Of a stretch of 64,000 bases of DNA, positions 8,686-17,330 are shown piece by piece. The stretch comes from Nitrospira sp. GTDB taxonomy: Bacteria; Nitrospirota; Nitrospiria; Nitrospirales; Nitrospiraceae. The notes under the pieces were generated by a model, which saw only the letters and a program-made list of their open reading frames with translations, was not told the DNA's origin and did no database searches. Numbering within the stretch: the stretch's first letter is position 1; the number at the start of each line of letters is the position of its first letter. The translations under genes were made by a program, and so were the position numbers. Location: the NCBI GenBank assembly GCA_024998625.1, contig JACOEL010000002.1, forward strand, positions 1-64,000, read 5' to 3'.

Positions 8686-9771
8686 GTGACCATAAGTATG
8701 TCCGCAGTGGCGGCAAAATACTGGCACAAACTTGCAGATGGCCGTGTTCAGTGCGATCTCTGTCCGCGATATTGCACGCTCCAGGAAGGGCAGCAGGGGC
8801 TCTGTTTCGTCCGGGCGCGGCAAGAGGATCAGATCGTCCTGACGACGTACGGGCGATCCAGTGGATTCTGCGTCGATCCGATCGAGAAGAAACCGCTGCA
8901 TCATTTTCTGCCCGGCACGCCGGTCCTGTCGTTCGGGACTGCTGGGTGCAACCTCGCCTGCAAGTTCTGCCAGAACTGGGACATGAGCAAGTCGCGTGAA
9001 ATGGACCGCTTGGCCGACGAAGCCTCGCCGGAGACGATTGCGCAGGCGGCCGTCGAAATGGGCTGCCGTAGCGTAGCCTATACCTACAACGATCCCGTCA
9101 TCTTCCATGAGTATGCGATCGATGTGGCACGGGCCTGTCGTGAACGGGGTGTCAAATCCGTCGCGGTGACGGCCGGGTATGTCTGCGACGAACCCCGCGC
9201 AGAGTTCTATCGGTACATGGATGCCGCGAATGTCGATCTGAAAGGGTTCACCGAGCGCTTCTATCATCAACTCACCGGTGCGCACCTGCAACCGGTGCTT
9301 GAGACGCTCGTCTACTTGAAGCGCCAGACGAGGGTGTGGTTGGAGATCACGACGCTGCTGATTCCGGGCGAGAACGATTCCGAGCAGGAACTGGAAGCGC
9401 TGACGCAATGGGTGGTCGAACAGTTGGGGCCGGATGTCCCTATCCACTTCACGGCCTTTCATCCGGACTATCGGATGCCGGATCGGCCACCGACGCCGCC
9501 CACCACTTTGGCGATGGCGCGTCGCATTGCCATGAAGAACGGCATCCGCTACGCCTACACCGGCAATGTCCACGACCTCGAAGGCGGCAGCACCTTCTGC
9601 CATCAGTGCGGACAGTCACTCATCGGCCGGGATTGGTATGAATTGAGCAACTGGAATCTGACTGCAGCGGGAACGTGCCGTTTCTGTGGCACCCATTGTG
9701 CCGGCATCTTTGTAGCTCAACCAGGCCATTGGGGGGCGCGGCGTCGGCCTGTGCTGCTGAAGGGGGCTTAA
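8686..9771 (+). CDS. amrS: AmmeMemoRadiSam-type radical SAM enzyme (AmrS)
   Basis: A 361-residue radical SAM protein with the [4Fe-4S] motif CNLACKFC (Cys88, 92, 95) and a pre-motif cluster of cysteines (23, 26, 30, 40). A C-terminal pair of CxxC-like sites follows (CHQCG near 305 and CRFCG near 328). This is the layout of the AmmeMemoRadiSam radical SAM component, often mis-annotated as pyruvate formate-lyase activase. The usual AMMECR1 and Memo partners are not adjacent, although fused or distant copies are possible. GTG 8686 has AAAGGGG just upstream; ATG 8698 is a possible alternative. Confidence 0.85.
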   Translation: MTISMSAVAAKYWHKLADGRVQCDLCPRYCTLQEGQQGLCFVRARQEDQIVLTTYGRSSGFCVDPIEKKPLHHFLPGTPVLSFGTAGCNLACKFCQNWDMSKSREMDRLADEASPETIAQAAVEMGCRSVAYTYNDPVIFHEYAIDVARACRERGVKSVAVTAGYVCDEPRAEFYRYMDAANVDLKGFTERFYHQLTGAHLQPVLETLVYLKRQTRVWLEITTLLIPGENDSEQELEALTQWVVEQLGPDVPIHFTAFHPDYRMPDRPPTPPTTLAMARRIAMKNGIRYAYTGNVHDLEGGSTFCHQCGQSLIGRDWYELSNWNLTAAGTCRFCGTHCAGIFVAQPGHWGARRRPVLLKGA

Positions 9772-9857
9772 GTCGGAGCTTGCTCGGAAGCAGCGCAGGC
9801 CACCTCAGAAAAGCAAAAGGTGGAGAGTCCAACTCACGATCAGGAGGGAGACAGGTC

Positions 9858-10259
9858 ATGAAAGCACGAAGAAAGGTGTCGAAGCGCGGAACGCCGCTGA
9901 AGGATGAAACATCCCCCAGCCCGTTGGTACGGAAGGCCCTGGCGGTAAAACGGCAACAGCAGAAGGAAGCAGTCATCGCGGCCATGGAGGAATCACAGCG
10001 GAAGGGAACGGGCGAAAACCCGTCACGAATTTCTGCCGCATTGGTGCGCACCGTCGAGGTCGCCAAGCTCCGGCGCAAGCAGCAGGCAATTGCGGGCGCC
10101 ATGGAGGAATCGCAACGGACAGGCGAAACTTCGAAGAAGCCGCCGTTATCGGAAGCGTTGGAGCGAACGGTTACCGCAGCCGGGCGTCTGCGCAAGAAGG
10201 CCGCCATCACTGCCGCCTTGGATGAATCGCAACGCCGATCGGGTTCACGGGGAACGTGA
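9858..10259 (+). CDS. Small basic protein with three ~39-residue repeats
   Basis: A 133-residue hydrophilic protein made of three imperfect repeats at residues 21-48, 59-87 and 98-126. The consensus is roughly LxRTVxxAxxLRKKxAI followed by xAMEESQR. The repeats should form charged helices. There is no signal peptide or membrane segment and I do not recognise a family. ATG 9858 follows a strong AGGAGGGAG site. It lies 86 bases after the radical SAM gene on the same strand, so co-transcription is possible. The repeat pattern and basic N-terminus suggest a nucleic-acid or protein scaffold, but that is speculation. Confidence 0.75.
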   Translation: MKARRKVSKRGTPLKDETSPSPLVRKALAVKRQQQKEAVIAAMEESQRKGTGENPSRISAALVRTVEVAKLRRKQQAIAGAMEESQRTGETSKKPPLSEALERTVTAAGRLRKKAAITAALDESQRRSGSRGT

Positions 10260-10526
10260 GCGTAAATGCCCGCCTTTGCGCGGCGGCGCCGAAATAATCT
10301 TGACCTGCGGGGGGAGCATCTCGGCAGGAGGCAGAGGAATACGCATACGGGGACATACCTATATGTAGCGGCGCGGATCAGGTAGCCCCCAATTGTTGTG
10401 TCGGAAGTTTTTCTTTATTGCCTCATAAACATTACTAGTGTGAAGTTTTTATGAATCTGATAGGGTTGAGCCGCATTCGATCAGAAATAGGTCGGCTATT
10501 GTCCGCTGCGATTCGGGGAGGTTACT

Positions 10527-10697
10527 ATGCGTAGTCCTCAACTCGAGCCCACCACGACACGGACACTCACTTGTCTCCACATGCGACTCATCGATCGTAT
10601 CCGCAGCGAGGATGAAACAGAACGACCTCTCTATCGATGCCTCGAATGCGGAGCCGTCATTCAGGACCCGCATCCTGTCGCTCAGACTTCCGCATGA
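10527..10697 (+). CDS. 56-residue zinc-site peptide, paralogue of the one at 14135
   Basis: A 56-residue reading frame starting at ATG 10527 after a strong GGGGAGGT site. It has a Cys-x-His and a Cys-x2-Cys spaced as in a small zinc site (C16, H18, C38, C41) and the segment RCLECGAVIQDP. The gene at 14135 encodes a peptide with the same cysteine/histidine spacing and the same RCLECGA core, which argues strongly that both are real. Function is unknown. The ~265 bases before it are AT-richer and include a plausible promoter zone around 10385-10460. Confidence 0.72.
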   Translation: MRSPQLEPTTTRTLTCLHMRLIDRIRSEDETERPLYRCLECGAVIQDPHPVAQTSA

Positions 10698-10731
10698 CCG
10701 TGCTAGTCCGGCGATTCGCGCGGGCCTCCGC

Positions 10732-11667
10732 CTAACGAAGCATTCCGCTCACGATCAGTTCGACCGCCTGCTCAGGATTCAGCCCGCGGGCCATCAGCGT
10801 TTCCAATTCCTTCTTGTCCACGCTTCCGATCGCTGCCTCGTGGGTGACTTTCGCTTCCGGGTGAAAGACCTTCACGATCGGGATGGCGCTGGCATGGGCC
10901 CGGCCCTGCACGATTTCCATACAATCCACGTGGCCGCGGGCTCCCTTCGCATGGGCTTCGGTGATGCCGGTGATCTCCGCGCAGGCGTTGCCCTCCAGCA
11001 CCACGCGTGTTTTGATGAGGCTGCGTGATCGTTCGCCTCGAAGGATCACCGATTCTTTCAGTGTGATGTGGTCGCTCTTGTGCCCAAAGATTTTCGCGCT
11101 GAGCTCGGCGAGCCCGCCCTCCTCCACTTCGACGAGATAGTCGATGTCCAGATTTCCCACGGAGCCGGAGAGCAGGGAGAAATCGGAGAAATAGCGGGCG
11201 CCCTTGCCGATCTTGATCGTGGCATGGGGCAGGACCTGCATGCCGCCGTGCAGGCCATGGTAATGGCCTTCGGTATAGGTCAGCGACGCGCCGGGACTGA
11301 TCGTCATCACGGCCTGCATGCGATGTCGAGCCGCTTGGGCGACGGGGAAGAGGCAATGAGAGAGCACTCGCGCCTGCGCCCCCGCCTTTACCTGCACGTC
11401 GATCGTGATCTGTTGTACCCCTGTGGGGTGGGTCAGGCCGAAACACATGTGAATCGGCTGAGCGATAGTGACGCCCGCCTCAACAACTATTTGCCCGATA
11501 AGGGCGTCCGGGGTTTCCTCCAGTTCGACGCGCAGGCCCGAGACCGTCCGACGGCTGAGGATGTGATGCCCTTGCGCGACGACATGGGCGGTGCCCATGT
11601 CGTCGAGGATTGCCGGCTCTGCGCCCACCATGGGCAAGACACGCATGAGTGCCTCAAGGTCGGACAT
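10732..11667 (-). CDS. sufB: SufB/SufD family Fe-S scaffold protein, short form
   Basis: A ~311-residue SufBD-family protein, which assembles or transfers Fe-S clusters with the SufC ATPase. Recognisable parts are VLSHCLFP, GHYHGLHGG, the beta-helix core, and the C-terminal HEAAIGSVDKKELETLMARG with the conserved His and Glu. It is shorter than the ~480-residue SufB of most bacteria and resembles the minimal archaeal-type form. ATG 11667 has GGGGAGG 9 bases upstream and overlaps the 3' end of sufC by 14 bases. No sufS, sufE, sufU or sufD is adjacent. Confidence 0.85.
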   Translation of the reverse strand: MSDLEALMRVLPMVGAEPAILDDMGTAHVVAQGHHILSRRTVSGLRVELEETPDALIGQIVVEAGVTIAQPIHMCFGLTHPTGVQQITIDVQVKAGAQARVLSHCLFPVAQAARHRMQAVMTISPGASLTYTEGHYHGLHGGMQVLPHATIKIGKGARYFSDFSLLSGSVGNLDIDYLVEVEEGGLAELSAKIFGHKSDHITLKESVILRGERSRSLIKTRVVLEGNACAEITGITEAHAKGARGHVDCMEIVQGRAHASAIPIVKVFHPEAKVTHEAAIGSVDKKELETLMARGLNPEQAVELIVSGMLR

Positions 11668-12382
11668 AACCGCAAACCTCCCCGTCGCATCGCACACAGG
11701 TTCGCCCGCGGAAATGATCGACGGCCTCGCGTGGACTGCCGGAGAAGATCATGCGCCCGGCGCAGAGCTGGGAAGCCCGATCGGCAATCAGAGCCACTTC
11801 CTCCTGGTGCGTGATCAGCAGGACCGATCCTCCGTCTTCTTTCAGTGCACGAATGATGTCGATGATGTGATTGATTGAGAGCATATCGATGCCCGCCGCC
11901 GGCTCATCGAGGATTGCCAGCTTCGGTTTCATCGAGAGGACGGACGCGAGCTCGATCCGGTGGCGCTCCCCGCCGCTCAGCGCCTTGTCCAGCCGACGGG
12001 TCAGGTAGCGGCCCGGATCCAGCCCCACCCCCTTCAGTGCTGGTTCGGGATCGCATTCCGGTTTGCCCAGGCTGAGATATTCGCGCACCGTCACGCCCTC
12101 GAATCGGGCCGGCTCCTGCCAGGCGAGCGTCAGTCCCAACTGGGCGCGTTCATGGATCTTGAGGGGCAGAAGATCCGTTCCGTCCAATCGTACCCGCCCG
12201 GCACTTGGTCTATACCCTTCGCAACCCATCAGGACATAGGCGAGTGTGGTCTTGCCGGAACCGTTTGCTCCGAGCAGGGCATGGATTTCCCCGGCTTGGA
12301 CCACGAGGTCCAGCCGATCGAGAATCGAATGCCGATCGACCTCAAAGGTCAACCCCTGAATGTCCAGCAAGGGAATGGGCAT
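11654..12382 (-). CDS. sufC: SufC-like Fe-S cluster assembly ATPase
   Basis: A 242-residue ABC ATPase of the SufC group. It has Walker A GANGSGKTT (38-46), signature LSGGER (135-140), Walker B LAILDEPAAGID (155-166) and the H-loop LITHQ. It would energise the adjacent SufB-like scaffold. Unusually, the C-terminal tail holds three cysteines (C229, C232, C237) in RTCVRCDGEVCGY, which could bind metal or a cluster; that is inference. It starts the sufC-sufB pair and lacks a strong ribosome site. Confidence 0.87.
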   Translation of the reverse strand: MPIPLLDIQGLTFEVDRHSILDRLDLVVQAGEIHALLGANGSGKTTLAYVLMGCEGYRPSAGRVRLDGTDLLPLKIHERAQLGLTLAWQEPARFEGVTVREYLSLGKPECDPEPALKGVGLDPGRYLTRRLDKALSGGERHRIELASVLSMKPKLAILDEPAAGIDMLSINHIIDIIRALKEDGGSVLLITHQEEVALIADRASQLCAGRMIFSGSPREAVDHFRGRTCVRCDGEVCGYVRP

Positions 12383-12769
12383 CGCAGCGCAGCCATTGAC
12401 CGGGATCGAAGTGCATCAGTTGTGCCCGTGGTGTGGCTGCGAAACGATGGCTTCCCGGTTGTCGCCAGGCCGGTGAACGTCGCCTTTTGCGGCAGGGCGG
12501 TCACGTCTGTTGGGGAGTTACTCCTCATCGTGTGAGAGCAGCGGTCGCGCTCGTGTGTGTTATCGGAACGGATGGGAGGAATGGCTGGTGCGCGTCGGTT
12601 CTGTCCACTCGCCGACTGCGAGAGAGGTCCCCGAACGAGGTCCGGTGGACGAACGGCCGGGCAGAGCGGTTGCAGGAAGGGGAGTCATCCAGTAGAGTGA
12701 AAGAGTCTGTTCCGCCACGTCTGTGGCCGGAGTCTCCTCTTCTCACACCACTTATCGGGAGAAACAACG
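12383..12769. other. Intergenic region between sufC and DUF2238 genes
   Basis: A divergent spacer of ~390 bases. Open frames exist here but have no ribosome site, no recognisable motif and poor codon use, so I call none. It should hold the promoters of both flanking transcription units; I see no clear operator or riboswitch. Confidence 0.5.
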
Positions 12770-13408
12770 GTGGGTTGTAACAAACTGATTTCGATCGGGC
12801 TGCTTCTGTGGTATCTGGCTGTGTCCGTCTGGATGGCGCAGGCGCCGGTGGATCCGCAATTCTGGTTGCTGGCGAGCATTCTGCCGGCGCTGTTCGTCGT
12901 GCTGTTGATTGCGACCCATCGCTACCTTCCCTTGTCCCATACCTCCCATGCGCTCATTACGGCTTTTCTCACGCTCCACACGATCGGCGTGCATTACACC
13001 TACGCCGAGGTCCCCATCGGGGTGTGGATGGACCAGGTGCTGCATCTCGGACGGAATCACTTCGACCGGATCGTGCACTTCAGCTTCGGGTTCTTGCTGG
13101 CCTATCCAATGGAAGAGCTGTTTCGACTGAGCGCGAGCATCCAGGGGTGGGTAGTGTACTACCTTCCCGTGATGACGATCCTTGGACTGAGCGGACTCTG
13201 GGAAATCATCGAATCGTGGGTGGCGCGCGCCGTGCATCCGGAATTGGGGGTGACGTATTTAGGTTCGCAGGGGGATATCTGGGATGCGCAGAAGGACATG
13301 GCTGCCGCACTCTACGGTTCGTTGTTGTGCATGACGTTGCTGTTGGTGGTGCGCGCCCTGCGAGGGGCGGAGTCGGCGCTGGAATCCGAAGCGGCGCTTT
13401 CCGAGTAG
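12770..13408 (+). CDS. DUF2238 (YjdF-like) membrane protein, copy 1
   Basis: A 212-residue multi-pass inner-membrane protein of the DUF2238 family. About five hydrophobic helices surround the conserved polar motifs HYTYAEVP, FDRIVHF, EIIES and GDIWDAQKDM. GTG 12770 has GGGAG upstream. The next gene, 3 bases after this one ends, encodes a second member of the same family, a tandem duplication. Molecular function is not established for the family. Confidence 0.85.
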   Translation: MGCNKLISIGLLLWYLAVSVWMAQAPVDPQFWLLASILPALFVVLLIATHRYLPLSHTSHALITAFLTLHTIGVHYTYAEVPIGVWMDQVLHLGRNHFDRIVHFSFGFLLAYPMEELFRLSASIQGWVVYYLPVMTILGLSGLWEIIESWVARAVHPELGVTYLGSQGDIWDAQKDMAAALYGSLLCMTLLLVVRALRGAESALESEAALSE

Positions 13409-13411
13409 ACG

Positions 13412-14053
13412 ATGGGGGTGAGGGCGAGGGATCACAGCGGAGTGAGACCGAACGATCGCCTGATCGTGACGGGGCTGCTCATCACCTATGCGCTGTTCTG
13501 GATCGGTCTGGCCATTGCGCCGGTGAATCGGCACGATTGGTTCCTGGAGAATCTGCTCGCGGTCGCGCTCGTGGCGGGGCTCGTCCTGACCTATCGGCGG
13601 TTCGCGTTTTCCCTCCCTTCCTATTATCTGATCCTGGCGTTTCTGCTGCTCCACGCGATCGGCGCCCATTACACCTATGCGGAAGTTCCTTTCGGGTTTT
13701 GGTTGAAAGATGCGCTGGCGTTGAGTCGAAATCCGTTCGATCGCCTCGTCCATTTCGCCTATGGGTTGCTCCTGGTCTATCCGCTGCGCGAAATGCTCAT
13801 GCGTCTGGCGGGCGTACGGGGGATGTGGGTGAGCTATCTGGCGATCAGCGGGATTTTGGCGCAGAGCGGTTTCTTCGAAGTGATCGAGGCGATCGTTGCG
13901 ATGATCGTCAGCCCTGAACTCGGCAGTTTGTATCTGGGAACGCAAGGCGACGAATGGGATGCGCAGAAGGATATGGCGGCCGCTTTTTTCGGTGCGCTTC
14001 TGACCATCACCGGCACGATGTTCCTGCGTCGGGATGAACGGCTCTCTACCTAA
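13412..14053 (+). CDS. DUF2238 (YjdF-like) membrane protein, copy 2
   Basis: A 213-residue paralogue of the preceding gene with matching landmarks: HYTYAEVP, FDRLVHF, VIEAI and GDEWDAQKDMAAA. It has a similar helix pattern, with a slightly longer hydrophilic N-terminus. The two copies have diverged clearly outside the motifs, so the duplication is not recent. They are probably co-transcribed and may form a heteromer (inference). Confidence 0.85.
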   Translation: MGVRARDHSGVRPNDRLIVTGLLITYALFWIGLAIAPVNRHDWFLENLLAVALVAGLVLTYRRFAFSLPSYYLILAFLLLHAIGAHYTYAEVPFGFWLKDALALSRNPFDRLVHFAYGLLLVYPLREMLMRLAGVRGMWVSYLAISGILAQSGFFEVIEAIVAMIVSPELGSLYLGTQGDEWDAQKDMAAAFFGALLTITGTMFLRRDERLST

Positions 14054-14134
14054 TGGAATCACTCGAATGATTCTGTTATGATCCGGAGCAGATTTGGGTC
14101 AGAGATGAGGCTCAGGCTCACGACGGAGGGCGCC

Positions 14135-14308
14135 ATGAATACTCCACGACTCGATCTGCCGCCCAAGACTTCCGCACCCGCTTCCCACTGCCTCCATAGC
14201 CGCCTCGTTGATCGCGTCCTCACGGACAAAGGCGAAGAAACCGGCACCGTCCGCTGTTTGGAGTGCGGCGCAATCATTCCCGATCCGATTCCTCCATCGG
14301 CGCGGTAA
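14135..14308 (+). CDS. 57-residue zinc-site peptide, paralogue of the one at 10527
   Basis: Starts at ATG 14135 after GGAGGG. It has C19-x-H21 and C41-x2-C44 with the same spacing as the peptide at 10527. The shared pattern is CLHxRLxDR, then RCLECGAxIxDPxP. The N-terminal ~15 residues are unrelated and probably disordered. It may bind one zinc ion and act as an adaptor or regulator, but function is unknown. It follows the DUF2238 pair by ~80 bases. Confidence 0.72.
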   Translation: MNTPRLDLPPKTSAPASHCLHSRLVDRVLTDKGEETGTVRCLECGAIIPDPIPPSAR

Positions 14309-14425
14309 GTTTTTCCTCGCTCGCTTCATCGACAGGGAGTCGCCCCGTCAGCTCATTCAGCGCGACTGCCTGCCGCTTCACGGCCGTGCTCACAGACATC
14401 CGTCGTTCCACCAGCTGGGTCGTTG

Positions 14426-14863
14426 TTACGGCCAATAGTTGGCGCGTGCTTTGACGTAGGCAAAGACGATATCCCGCCGCGCGACCATGCCGATGAGCTT
14501 CCGGTCTTTTACGACCGGAAGACGGATCAGATGCCGCTCCTGGAGGACATGAATCAGGTTCATCAGCGGCATCTCTTCGGTGGTAGTGATGACGTCGCGG
14601 GTCATGATCTCCGAGACCGATACTTCGCGAAGATCTCTCCCCTGCTCAACGGCTTTCAGCAGATCGAACTCCGTGACCAGCCCTCGCAAGGTGCCATCCG
14701 TTTCGGTGACCGGGACACTCCCGAAATTGTGCTCGCTCAAAAGTTCTGCCACGGCCATGGCGCTGGATGCCGGGCTGACCGTGACGACGGCATCTTCCAT
14801 GATCTGACGGACGATGAGTGTTTTGGGGTCGCAGGCGTGGACGAAATATTCTGTGGCTCTCAT
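14426..14863 (-). CDS. Two-CBS-domain protein
   Basis: A 145-residue stand-alone CBS pair (Bateman module), likely a soluble adenine-nucleotide sensor. CBS1 contains NFGSVPVTETDGTLRGLVTEFDLL and CBS2 contains LIRLPVVKDRKLIGMVARRDIV. ATG 14863 has GGAGGG upstream. It is a close paralogue of the gene at 27898: both begin with an HACDPKTL / QACDPKTL type segment and end MVARRD / IVARRD. No effector domain is attached. Confidence 0.88.
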   Translation of the reverse strand: MRATEYFVHACDPKTLIVRQIMEDAVVTVSPASSAMAVAELLSEHNFGSVPVTETDGTLRGLVTEFDLLKAVEQGRDLREVSVSEIMTRDVITTTEEMPLMNLIHVLQERHLIRLPVVKDRKLIGMVARRDIVFAYVKARANYWP

Positions 14864-15321
14864 AGGACCCTCCTTCCGTTCCACCGTGGAGTGAAGTGAC
14901 AGGACTCTATGATTCAGGTGAAAATTACCCGCTTCGCAGAGGAGCAAGCTTGGTGCCACTGTCCGTCTCCTCAAAACCACCAAGGCGGGAGAGGAATGAA
15001 CCGCGTGGATCTTGGAGTCGGTGAGTGAACCGTTTGAAAGGATGACGGTCCTGTCGGAAATGCGCGGATGGCGAGCGGAATCAGGGCGGGAAGGCAGTCG
15101 CGTCGGTCTTGGTTTGTAGGCAGGCGTTGTGGATATTTGCGCCAGCGTTCAGCACCGGTGCTGCGGAAATTCTCCGCAGTCGTATTCGGCTCCGAAGCCT
15201 CCGTCGACCTCTGAAGCCCCTGTGTCGTGCCCATTGCGACTGGAGGAATGTTGGCACGCCTGTTGCGCCCGATGGGGGAGGAGGGGTTCCAACAGCAAAC
15301 CGACGCATGTTGGAGGACATG
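14864..15321. other. Intergenic region, no gene seen
   Basis: A divergent spacer of ~460 bases between the CBS gene and a small lipoprotein gene. Several frames are open on both strands, but none has a ribosome site or recognisable sequence. I see no repeat shared with the rest of the window and no strong terminator. Confidence 0.5.
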
Positions 15322-15495
15322 ATGAATGTCGCATGGAACATCGTTGTTCTCGTCGTGTGTATGGGAGGTTGGTCGGTGGCTGCCTGTGCCCCGCCGACTC
15401 CGAAGGTCGCCCCATCGGTTGCGCCACCCATGATTGAGCGGGAACCGATTGCGCCGGTTCGCCAGCAGGACCAGTCATTCCATCCGATGGTGTAA
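15322..15495 (+). CDS. Small proline-rich lipoprotein
   Basis: A 57-residue peptide with a type II signal: hydrophobic residues 6-20, then SVAAC with Cys22 as the lipidation site. The mature ~36 residues are Pro/Ala-rich. GGAGG lies 6 bases before ATG 15322; ATG 15319 is also possible. It is upstream of the oxidoreductase gene on the same strand (28-base gap). Function unknown. Confidence 0.65.
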   Translation: MNVAWNIVVLVVCMGGWSVAACAPPTPKVAPSVAPPMIEREPIAPVRQQDQSFHPMV

Positions 15496-15522
15496 GGAGA
15501 CGCAGGGACTGGTGGAGGTACC

Positions 15523-16110
15523 ATGGGTAAATGTATCACCATCATTCAGGGCCATCCCGATGCGCAGACTCGACATTTTTGCCATGCCCTGGCGGACGAA
15601 TATGCCAAGGGTTGCGAAGACGGGGGGCATGAGGTGCGACGTATCGAGGTGGCCCGGCTGGAGTTCCCTTTGTTGCGGACGAAAGAAGAGTTTGAAAAGG
15701 GCACGCCGCCTGATTCGATCAAGCAGGCTCAGGATGCCATCCGGTGGGCGGATCATCTCGTCTTCTTCTATCCCCTCTGGCTGGGGTCGATGCCGGCGCT
15801 CCTCAAAGGGTTTCTCGAACAGGTCTTTCGTCCCGGCGTGGCCTTTGAGTATCAAGCGCAGGGGAAGACGGCGAAACAACTCTTCACGGGGAAGTCGGCG
15901 CGTATCGTCGTGACCATGGGCATGCCGGCGTTTGTCTATCGCTGGTTCTTTCTCGCGCACAGTCTGAAAAGTCTCGAACGGAATATTCTCGGCTTCTGCG
16001 GGATCAAGCCGACGCGGGCGACCTTGATCGGAGGGGTGGAAGGGATGACTGAGCAGCAGCGAATGAGATGGCTGGATGAAATGAGGGGATTGGGGGATGT
16101 GGGGAAGTGA
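15523..16110 (+). CDS. Flavodoxin-fold NAD(P)H:quinone oxidoreductase family protein
   Basis: A 195-residue protein of the Flavodoxin_2 (NQO1/MdaB-like) family that would bind FMN or FAD and pass two electrons from NAD(P)H to quinones or similar acceptors. It starts IIQGHPDAQTRHFCHAL (flavin-phosphate loop) and has the family motif FFYPLWLGSMPALLKGFLEQV at ~83-103. ATG 15523 follows GGAGG. It is the middle gene of a plus-strand run of small genes with good ribosome sites. Confidence 0.85.
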   Translation: MGKCITIIQGHPDAQTRHFCHALADEYAKGCEDGGHEVRRIEVARLEFPLLRTKEEFEKGTPPDSIKQAQDAIRWADHLVFFYPLWLGSMPALLKGFLEQVFRPGVAFEYQAQGKTAKQLFTGKSARIVVTMGMPAFVYRWFFLAHSLKSLERNILGFCGIKPTRATLIGGVEGMTEQQRMRWLDEMRGLGDVGK

Positions 16111-16165
16111 GCCTGCCCCGTTGATTTTCTGTGTTCTGGTTTGTGTCCAGGAGGGAGGAGGACTC

Positions 16166-16801
16166 ATGTCGCGGATCAAGGAACTCAGAGCCTCGATCGA
16201 GAAAAAAATAGATGCATTGGAGCAGCAGGCGCTGGCGCTGGAAGCGCAGCTCACGCAAACCAAGGATCAGGCCGTCCAGCGGTTGGAGCAGGGCAAACAG
16301 CAATTGCGCGAGGTAGTGATGTCCGTGCAAGCCGACCTCCGGAAGTCGAAGGACATTGCCGATCACGTGAAGGCTGACGTGCAAGCCAAGCTCGACCATC
16401 TGCAGGTGCAGTTGGCGCTGGGCAAGGCTGAGGCTCGTGATGCGTTCGACGAACAGCGGGAGAAGATCTTCAAAGCCCTGAACGAGTTTGAGACCATTGC
16501 CGATCAGAAACTGACTGGAGTGGCATTCGACTCGGGGCGGTTGTGGGAACAGCTTGTGGGACGGTCGAACAGCCTCGACGCGGAATTCGATGCCCTCAAA
16601 CACCGCCTGCTGGCTGAGGGCAGACAGCAGCTCACGATGGTCGAGGCAACCAAACAGGAGCTGCTGCAGCAATTGCGCGCCTATCGAGACGATCTGAGGG
16701 TGAAGCGGCAGATGGTACGAGCCAGGGCCGATACGTTTGATCTCGACTTGCGGGAAGGGTTGGAGCAGATCAAGACGGCATTTCGCAGGTTGTTTGAGTA
16801 A
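16166..16801 (+). CDS. Coiled-coil protein of unknown function
   Basis: A 211-residue, highly charged, Gln/Glu/Lys/Leu-rich protein predicted to be almost all helical coiled coil from residue 1 (SRIKELRASIEKKI) to the end. There is no signal peptide or catalytic motif. ATG 16166 has a strong AGGAGGGAGGAGG site. Codon use is like its neighbours. It may be structural or a membrane-associated scaffold; I do not recognise a family. Confidence 0.75.
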   Translation: MSRIKELRASIEKKIDALEQQALALEAQLTQTKDQAVQRLEQGKQQLREVVMSVQADLRKSKDIADHVKADVQAKLDHLQVQLALGKAEARDAFDEQREKIFKALNEFETIADQKLTGVAFDSGRLWEQLVGRSNSLDAEFDALKHRLLAEGRQQLTMVEATKQELLQQLRAYRDDLRVKRQMVRARADTFDLDLREGLEQIKTAFRRLFE

Positions 16802-16950
16802 GCGACGCTCTTCATGACCCTTCTCTCCTCCCTTCCGGGCTTGAACCTATCCGCCTTCCGATCAAGATACCGTGGCGCGTGAAGTATCAGGCGGCCGTCG
16901 CGGTGCGGCCCGCTCCTGCCCTGTGAAGCGAACGAGCTTGGGAGGTGACT

Positions 16951-17190
16951 ATGGGGCAGCCTGATTGTGCCGGACGGACGCGCGGCGCGCGCCTTGTGCT
17001 CGGCTTGTCGATACTCGTGCTGTGCGTCGGGCTGCTGCCCGGCTGTCAGACGGTCGGGTCGTTCAACGTGAATACCGTGTTGGATCTCCATGATGCCCAG
17101 GTTGGGGACGACGTCCGCAAAGATCTTGCCGCTTGCACGGGGAGGGAGAATGACGGCTATTGGTATGTTCGCGAGACGTACGAAGCATGA
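16951..17190 (+). CDS. Small lipoprotein
   Basis: A 79-residue protein with a type II signal peptide: hydrophobic residues ~14-29, then LLPGC with Cys32 as lipidation site. The mature part is short and acidic with one further cysteine. GGGAGG precedes ATG 16951. No family is recognised. It stands ~140 bases before the methyltransferase gene. Confidence 0.65.
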   Translation: MGQPDCAGRTRGARLVLGLSILVLCVGLLPGCQTVGSFNVNTVLDLHDAQVGDDVRKDLAACTGRENDGYWYVRETYEA

Positions 17191-17330
17191 ACCCCTGGCT
17201 GATCTGCTTCTCTCTCGATACGGTCTGTGAAGAAGAGATGCGCCCCCTGCGCTGGGCCGAGTTCAGTTGACACTGCGTCTTCACCCGCGTAGCCTCTTTT
17301 CATTTTTTCACTCATTGAAAGGACGACATC

